Shown here piece by piece: positions 57,278-64,000 of a stretch of 64,000 bases of DNA. Made by a program: the position numbers and the translations under genes. The DNA lies in contig CM061920.1 of NCBI GenBank assembly GCA_031002005.1, forward strand, positions 105,645,447-105,709,446. The letters run 5' to 3'. How positions within the stretch are numbered: the first letter of the stretch is position 1; every line of letters begins with the position of its first letter. The stretch is from Vandiemenella viatica (Eukaryota > Arthropoda > Insecta > Orthoptera > Morabidae). Below the pieces are notes generated by a model. The model worked only from the letters and a program-made list of their open reading frames with translations, was not told the DNA's origin and did no database searches.

Positions 57278-60200
57278 TATGTTTCCATTGCATTGCTCCA
57301 TTTCGATCGAATTGAACACTCTCTGGCTGGTCACCCTGCGCAGATAATAATTATTCGCAGTGGCTCAACCCTTTGTTTTTATGATACCAAAACTGATCTT
57401 AGCTCAGTGGCGCCCGACTTTTGTTTATTTGCAAGTTTATGTATTTTTGTTGTTTATAGAAATAGGAAGATCTTGTGTTTTGATTTTAATTCATTATTTT
57501 TCATATGACAAGGATCAATAAGTGTTAAAGTATGAAATCTGAAAATTGTATTTTTCAATGTAAAAATGAAATCCGTCCCATCACAGAATAATTAATATTT
57601 AATAATCAATAGTTAATCCTGTGTTGTAAATGTTTTTTGTTGTTTTTTATTTATCATTTCAAGTATAATGTGAAATCCAAACCACGAAACCTTTCTGGCG
57701 TACTTCACAGTACACAGAAAGCTGTACCAAAGTCTGTTAAAGGCCATTTAAAATTCCCTGTCAATCTCCAATCGGGTGCCTTGATCAATTAACCACCAGG
57801 TAGCTCAGAATAGATAAATTCATATTAAAATGTTTGAGAATAAATTGATAAAAATTACGTAAACTAAATAATGTCACGAATGATTTTGTGTTGGGATACT
57901 TAATGATCGACAGCCCAGATACTGTGGGAAAATAGGGGTGAATATCAAGTTAAAATTTACAGCCGCCACTTGTGCTCTCACTGTGTCTGTTGTACCGCGA
58001 CAGCGCATAACGTTCGCAGTCACACGAAGTACTTTGCGCCTGTGTAACTTTCTCGCCCGACCGTCTGCTGCATATTTATCTACCGTGTCCGACCGGTGCC
58101 GTCTGTGTTAGCGCGAGCTGTTTTGCTTCACGCCGAGGCCGCATGCATAATCCCATCAGCCAAGCGTTAAGACCCCCATAGCAGTGCTTACAATGGATTC
58201 TGCTGCGAGACATCTTTCACTTTATTGTATAAAAGCATCTTTTATGAGCGAAAAAATTTACGTTCAACAAAAGAAAGTGACTAATATTACCTACAGTAAA
58301 TCTCTAACTTCTTGTTGAGGGAAGAAAGAAAATGCAAATATTGAAAACAATTGTAAGAACAAAGCTTTTCACGGCGTTGTATATATATAAAATGTTCTCC
58401 GACGGCCTTTTATTTCTGCCATCGTTTTTAAAGGTTGAAAATGAGTGCTGAGATGGACTCCCTCGAAACGTCATATAAAAGTCATATTTAAACATGGTTG
58501 GAAGCTCTAGAGAATTCTATTTTCTAAATACAATTGTTGCGAACATAGAAATGCATGTTAACGGATAATAAATACATTTCATACTCAACAATTAAAACAA
58601 TCGTCCATAGTCTTCGATTGTTAATTGATTGCTCATCTTGATCATTCTGAAATATACAAGTTTAATCCTCAGATTTGAGCAACAATTGTCTTAATAGAAG
58701 AACAGTATAAGGATTTTGGCGTTCCTTTTGTTATAAGAAACCCCAGTTTGCATTTCTGTAACAGTGTGTCCTTAACAGGATTTATTTTGTTAAACTGAAG
58801 ACATATGATTTGGTACCGTCATTGTTTCCGGGCTGCATAGAGATAACACTGAAATTATTTTATTGTTCGAGTGTAAAGAAAAACTGCATTCTATCTGTTA
58901 CTCTCAGGACATTTAAAGAGATAAATCAAACAAGAGTTTTGTCTCCTGTCGGCCGAGGAGAAGAATCTATTTATACAGACAAGTAACAACCATATAAAAG
59001 AACAGATTCAACATTAGAAATCCGACAGTTGCATTGAAGGACAATACATTTTTTTTTTAAAAAAGAAAAGTTTTTAATATTAGTGAAAATAATATTTTAA
59101 AAACATCTTATTTTGATCGGGTTCGAAGCTAAGAATACATAGACTGAAAGATGGTTAAGATAAAAATCTGAAAAAAGAAAATAAACAATAAATTTAAGGA
59201 TGTTTGAGCTATTGCCTCCTAAGGTTCAGTATTCTTTTAGCTTTATACCAAAGTAAGTATGCTAAAAACAAAAGAGGCGAGAATATACACTAAAGCATTA
59301 GAAAATACATTCTATTTTAATAGTAATAGTTAATAAAATTGTTTTCTCTATGTTTTTACCATATTTTCTTACAGAGACAATGATTGCTATTCGCCTATAA
59401 GACCTATTCCTTTAAGTTAATTTTGTTTGGGTTATTCCAATTGAATCGTAGCACAAATACTAAAAATATTTCGTTGTTAGGGCGGCTATAAGGCTGCTGA
59501 AAACGAGTGTCATGCACTCCGTTCATAAGTAAGTCGCGAATAATTTTAATTTCCTTGGGAAGGAAAGCATGTTTCCGTTTATTTGTTGCATCTACACTAC
59601 AATGCTACACAAATTTCACTCGATTTCATAAATGACGAGGTGTATAATTAGTAAATCATTTGATGATGGAATCAATGTTGCTTTTTGGAAATTATTTAAG
59701 AAAACTGGTAATGATGTGTTCTGAAGGGTTACATCACTTTGCCATACATAAAGTTTTATCAGATAAATTCGTTTTCAACAGCAACCAAATGATTACAATT
59801 CATAATTTATGGAAATAATTGAATTAAAGTTCTAGATGGGCTCTGGTTACTCAAATTCCAGGATATTATATTGGGTGCAATACTGTGACCGCATCTTAGT
59901 TCTCTCACCTTAGTTTTTAATATTAAAAATTGAAAATGCAAATGGGTCATTATTTTGAGTTAGGAATGAAAGATTTCATTTGATTAATTATAATAATTAA
60001 CAATAATCATTAAGAGTTAGATGTTCTCAAGATCATGGTTAACAAAATTTACCTCCGTGTGAGGATTTCTGTGAGACAGGGGAGATACGAAAATCTTGAT
60101 GCAAGATTTGTAGCTATAGATGGGATAAAATGTCACGAAATAGTTTTATTTTTCGTTACAGTCAACATAACATTACAAATACAGAAATAAATTTCTGGGA

Positions 60201-61936
60201 TCATAGTGCTTATGTAGCTCGAATTGTTGGGATGCGATTATCATACGCACCACCACATTTAAAACAAGGTCTTCAGCTACCCTTATCCTTGACCGCTTGT
60301 AGTTACAAGTTTCACGACTTAAAATAAATCGCTGTTTGGAAGGAAGTATGTGTTAGAAATTGAATTTACTAAAAATGTTCCACGCGGCGTTAGTCATAAA
60401 CAAGACTCATTTACCTTATCGCTAGGGCCAAGTATGTAACGACGAGGATACTTAATTCTTTGCTTGTGTCTATGTTTTTGCCTCTGAAAGCAAGCAAGCT
60501 CTCAGGTCAAGATGGCCTCAGCTTACTGGGGTCGGAAAAAAATATGGCGTGCATTAAGCCGAGAGAGTGCAGAGGTAAGCTGGGCGAAATATCCAGGCAC
60601 CTCTCTACCCAAAAGATACTGAGATCAATTTAAAAGTTCATCATTCTTCCGACCAGGTACTCTGCGAAATCGTTGGAAGAATAGTCTTAAGGCAGTTATT
60701 TAGTCATTTCGTAAATCTCAGTTATTAAATTACTACTTCTGGAAAATGTTCAAAAATTTATTTCTTAAACGAAAAATCCATACACAATCAGCACACGTGT
60801 TTTATTTCCCAATTAAGTGTTACACCAGGAAGCTACCAACCAAATTATCGAACTCTTCCTATGATGGAGTGAGAATTGAAATGATATAGGCAAAACAACA
60901 AGAATCTAAGACGAATAAATCACTTAGCAACAATGTCTATTCATTATGTAAGAAGAAACCTTCCACAATCACTGCCACAGTCATTCCTAAAAGGTCTCAC
61001 AGTTAGTTTAGTTATCAATTAACCATATATTCGCGGCACTTTTGAACACGACATACGTTACAAATGGTATGTGCATCAAAAGTAGAACAAAGAGAAGCCG
61101 CACAAAAGTAGAAACTATGGAGGCAAAGGATTACTATCGCCCCACAGCACGATCTTGCTACGACCGACTTTTTCACTGCTGATACATGATAGATCAAACT
61201 CCTGAACACTGTCTTTGGGTTCGACACTACCCACGAAACATGTCCCATTGAAATAAAGTACTCTCAGAGTATCAAAAGAAATTAATAATTTGTCCAAAAG
61301 CTTATTTTGAAGCTATTAAAGCAATACATTCTGACAATCATTTGTAGATTTGGGTTCAGAAAGATCCATGATAGTCATTGGAGTATTAGAACAACACCCC
61401 ACACATCGGCTATGATGCTATGAGATCCATGTCACCCCATAGGGACTGTGTCTTCAGGGAGCTGTAGCAGGCAAACAAGCCCTCATTTGCAGCCACAGGT
61501 GTGGATGTCCGGTACGTGAAGCGCACTACTTTTTGCGTGAACACTTGTGCAACACGCACCACTGTGCTACTACTTTAGCGTTAAAAATCTCGAGCTGAAA
61601 GTTCTTCACTGAAAGCCCATCAGTCTCAGTTGTGCTCATCGTTCGCCGAATTATGGCATGGGATGTTAAAAGACCTCTATGTCAATAGCGCCCAGTAATC
61701 GGTTTGCCACAGCGTTGGTCGTTCCCAGTGGAAGTCTTTCAGTGTTTTGAAATAGTTTTGTAATTGGCTCTGTTAGAATGATTAGTTATTTAGAAACTCA
61801 TTACACATAATGTTCTTCTAGATAATTATTACGTATATAGTGTTTTGTTGCAACTGTTGGGAACAGTGTAGAGTGAAGACATGTAATTTCAGTACTGCAC
61901 AATAAATCAGCAATTGTCGGGGTAACTCTTATATCA
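57278..61936. other. Intergenic, nothing recognised
   Basis: A moderately CpG-rich patch at 57960-58150 has no coding signal. Elsewhere it is AT-rich. Frames at 60130-60327 (plus) and 61015-61297 (minus) lack known motifs; an acceptor-like ttatttttcgttacag near 60160 has no partner. Confidence 0.45.
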
Positions 61937-61937
61937 T

Positions 61938-62020
61938 GTAAAAAGTTCTCGGGCCTCCCACTGGAGGAACGCGTCAATCTGATGGAACGTCGCATCGTTT
62001 GAGGCCCGAGAACTTTTCAC
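61938..62020. repeat. Inverted repeat, 21-bp arms
   Basis: aaaagttctcgggcctc (61941-61957) is perfectly complementary to gaggcccgagaactttt (62001-62017). Allowing one mismatch, the arms extend outwards to 21 bp. The 43-bp loop contains a smaller cctcc...ggagg pair next to the left arm. It could be the ends of a tiny foldback element or a palindromic rearrangement; no TSD was identified. Confidence 0.85.
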
Positions 62021-62640
62021 ACAGTTGGTTCACCAGTAAAGCCTTCATTCTTTCAACTTATATCAATTTTATGTTATGGTATGTTACAAAATTCGCTCTG
62101 TTTATTTTTTTTCTAATTGTTCTTCAAGGAGTAATTATATACCAACAATACATAATATAGATTAAGCCGTCGGCAGAAGCAGATAATCTGCGAGTCATGT
62201 GAAAACATAAATTTAGTTCAAGTTTTGTAAGTATTTTGGCAGAAATTGTCGCATTGTCCACCTGGAGCAAAACAAAATATAAAAACCTGTTTATTTTTTC
62301 TCCCACCACAGTAGCTAAACAAATGGAAACTTAAATCAGGATGAAAGTTTCAAGATTTTCAGTAGGATTGCCGTAAGAACGTGGAATGGATTGCTGAGAC
62401 AAAACAGTAAAAAAGAAAAAATATATAGGATCTGTTAATGACTCCATTCAGCCTATCAGCTAGATAATATGGTTTCCTAAATTACTCGTACATTCTGCAT
62501 GTAGGCCTACTGTCGTACGTACGAAGACTATTATATGGAATATGTAATAACAAAAATAAACGTTTCTACCAGGTTTTATTTCAGATAACCATTGGATTTC
62601 TTCTCAAGCAAACTGATTATTTTTTTTAATTACGATATTT
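62021..62640. other. Intergenic, nothing recognised
   Basis: AT-rich, no feature. Confidence 0.4.
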
Positions 62641-62644
62641 CTTA

Positions 62645-62735
62645 TTTACACAATGACATGTTGCACACCCTAGAGATCAGGAATCTATAGAACAAGACTA
62701 ATAACTAAAACTAAATAAAGAAATAAAATTAAGTT
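62645..62735 (+). repeat. LINE 3' UTR scrap, same family as 35345-35880
   Basis: acaatgacatgttgcacacc followed by ctagagatcagga...tctatagaacaagact and an aaataaagaaataaaa tail matches the 3' UTR of the LINE at 35345 (gacatgtttcacatcccaga...ccatgaaacaagat). No coding sequence precedes it. Confidence 0.7.
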
Positions 62736-63536
62736 CAATAGAATCTGCTCTGACCAGAAATTAGTAGTTTTTGCGGCTTAGGTCTTAGTTAAGTAAAGAA
62801 ACTATCTTCCAGAAGTATTTAGAAAAGTTATTGGAATTGCAATGTATAAAATAATTCTTCATTACTCAAAAGAGAGCTTTTGCGCTGTGGGTTTGTGTAG
62901 GGTGCAAATTATTCTGTCTGCCGCGCGGAAGCCGTTACACATCGGTTGTTTAAAAACTGCTGGCTTTTTGCTCAAAAGTTTGGCGTGTTTCATCAGCTGG
63001 CCGCGCTTTCTGACTATTCATTCGCTGCTATCAAAAAGGCTGCTGTTTCACTGCGAGCCACACAAAACAAACCAAGAAAATCTAGTATCGCGTGAAGTTG
63101 AAAATTTGTTTTAGAGCGCCATATTTTTAATTGGACGACATGTTTTCACACAGTAACAAGTTCTCTGTTTTCGACATTTAATTTTGTTTACGGAGTACCA
63201 TCATCTGTTAGGTTTACATTGTGTTTAACAGCTGAAGGGTTTTAAGAGCTCGAATTACATTGTTTTCTGCGCAAATGGCATCGATTAGTTTATGAAGTCC
63301 TAATGGAGAGGTTAATTGACGATTGATATTTATATAGGCCTATATATTCATTTCAAGAAAAAAGATAACTTCACATTGTTTCAGTCTAGTTAAGTCTGTT
63401 GCTGGTGAACACTATTTAAAGAAATTTCTCTAACGGAGAGGCGATTAGTAGTTTAGTAGCTCAATAATGATTTTAATCACTCTTTGTTGAACAAAATCAC
63501 TACCTATTATTATAACCAACCAAGATAATTTGGAGA
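62736..63536. other. Intergenic; unrecognised ORF 62842-63114
   Basis: A 90-codon plus-strand frame shows no recognisable domain. Otherwise AT-rich. Confidence 0.35.
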
Positions 63537-63539
63537 TTA

Positions 63540-63919
63540 GGGACCGTGCACAAACTACGTGGCTCGGTCCAGGGGAGGGCGGGAGGGGTTGGATGGAAGG
63601 CTAGGCTAGGCTACGTGGGGGAAGGGGGGGGGGGGGGTTCCGAGCCAGGCCACGTAGCTTTCCTTTAATAACATTTTTCACAGTTAAAATGAGGAATAGA
63701 ACTCACAATTCACAATGGCATGTGAACATTTATTTCCCTCAGTTAATTATCTCCGCATGTAATTTAAAATAGTCTGACAAGAGAAAACAGTATAAAATGT
63801 CTTCTGCAATCAAAAGGGAAAAAAGCTACGTGCTACGTGGGGGGGGGGGGGAGGGGGGGAGGGGGGAGAGTGGGTTCACAGGAGGCCAAAATGGAGCTAC
63901 GTGGTTTATGCACGCTCGC
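63540..63919. mobile_element. G-rich MITE with Harbinger-like ends
   Basis: TTA at 63537-63539 and 63920-63922 flanks 380 bp. The left end gggaccgtgcacaaactacg and the right end, reversed, gcgagcgtgcataaaccacg are inverted copies. ctacgtgg or ccacgtag recurs inside (63556, 63612, 63650, 63832, 63896) next to long G runs (63624-63638; 63839-63865). A 3-bp TTA target fits PIF/Harbinger; the assignment is inferred from target site and end sequence only. There is no coding capacity. Confidence 0.7.
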
Positions 63920-63930
63920 TTACCAACACC

Positions 63931-64000
63931 AAATGGGTGGTCTGGTCGCCCATTATGGTGTCTGACTGGAAATCGAAAGGTCCACGGTGCGAACCCCGGT
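63931..64000 (+). repeat. SINE family B head, cut by window end
   Basis: ggtctggtcgcccattatgg then tgtctgactggaaatcgaaag and the B box gtgcgaaccccgg match the head of the 25204 copy. The body lies beyond the window. Confidence 0.7.

Noticed and set aside
61015..61297. Cysteine-rich minus-strand ORFs
   Set aside because: No spaced cysteine pattern of a known fold, no start context or splice sites; probably chance.
63595..63615. Telomere-like ggctaggctaggct
   Set aside because: Not the TTAGG arthropod telomere repeat, only two to three units, and it sits inside a MITE.
1..64000. Endogenous viral elements or LTR retrotransposons
   Set aside because: I saw no paired LTRs, primer-binding site, protease/integrase motifs or viral polymerase motifs in any frame.

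Overview
This window looks like a piece of a large, AT-rich, transposon-laden arthropod genome, most likely an insect. The evidence is the set of tRNA-derived SINEs, the degraded LINE families and the Tc1/mariner, pogo/Tigger and hAT elements, together with the absence of any operon-like or densely coding sequence. The repeat types resemble those of big polyneopteran genomes (cockroach, termite, grasshopper or stick insect relatives), but that placement is an impression and not a demonstration. A 1000-base run of N (10085-11084) is an assembly gap. I found no host protein-coding gene that I can name, no genuine tRNA or rRNA gene and no CRISPR array. Nearly every recognisable protein fragment belongs to a mobile element.

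Layout. 1-9 kb: one SINE with clean target-site duplications (TSDs, 1396-1605), older tRNA-like remnants, and an internally deleted mariner-like element with very long inverted ends (6180-6732). 9-16.5 kb: a cluster of copies of one SINE family (called SINE C here) on both sides of the assembly gap, including one copy inserted into the Pol III B box of another SINE (15785-16031). 20.3-20.7 kb: a GC-richer island with an unrecognised ORF, a CRE palindrome and a donor-like splice site. 21-27 kb: a long interspersed repeat followed by four LINE 3' fragments. One of these split a SINE C copy, and another has a 15-bp TSD. 30-36 kb: more SINEs, a foldback element (33493-33645) and a CR1-like LINE tail. 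36.8-39.0 kb: a hAT-like element with 26-bp subterminal tandem repeats, carrying a 65-bp secondary insertion. 46.85-47.09 kb: a CpG-rich island with a perfect NRF1-type site, the best promoter candidate in the window. 49.6-51.6 kb: a second, non-autonomous hAT element with a perfect 8-bp TSD, next to a Tc1-like transposase relic. 54.9-57.3 kb: a structurally complete pogo/Tigger element whose transposase frame is broken by two stop codons and one frameshift. 61.9-64 kb: an inverted-repeat structure, a LINE tail, a G-rich MITE with Harbinger-like ends, and a SINE cut by the window edge.

The parts do not form a pathway. What the window offers is a stratigraphy: TSDs and nesting give relative ages for several insertions. 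Boundaries marked by TSDs are precise; those of degraded repeats are approximate.
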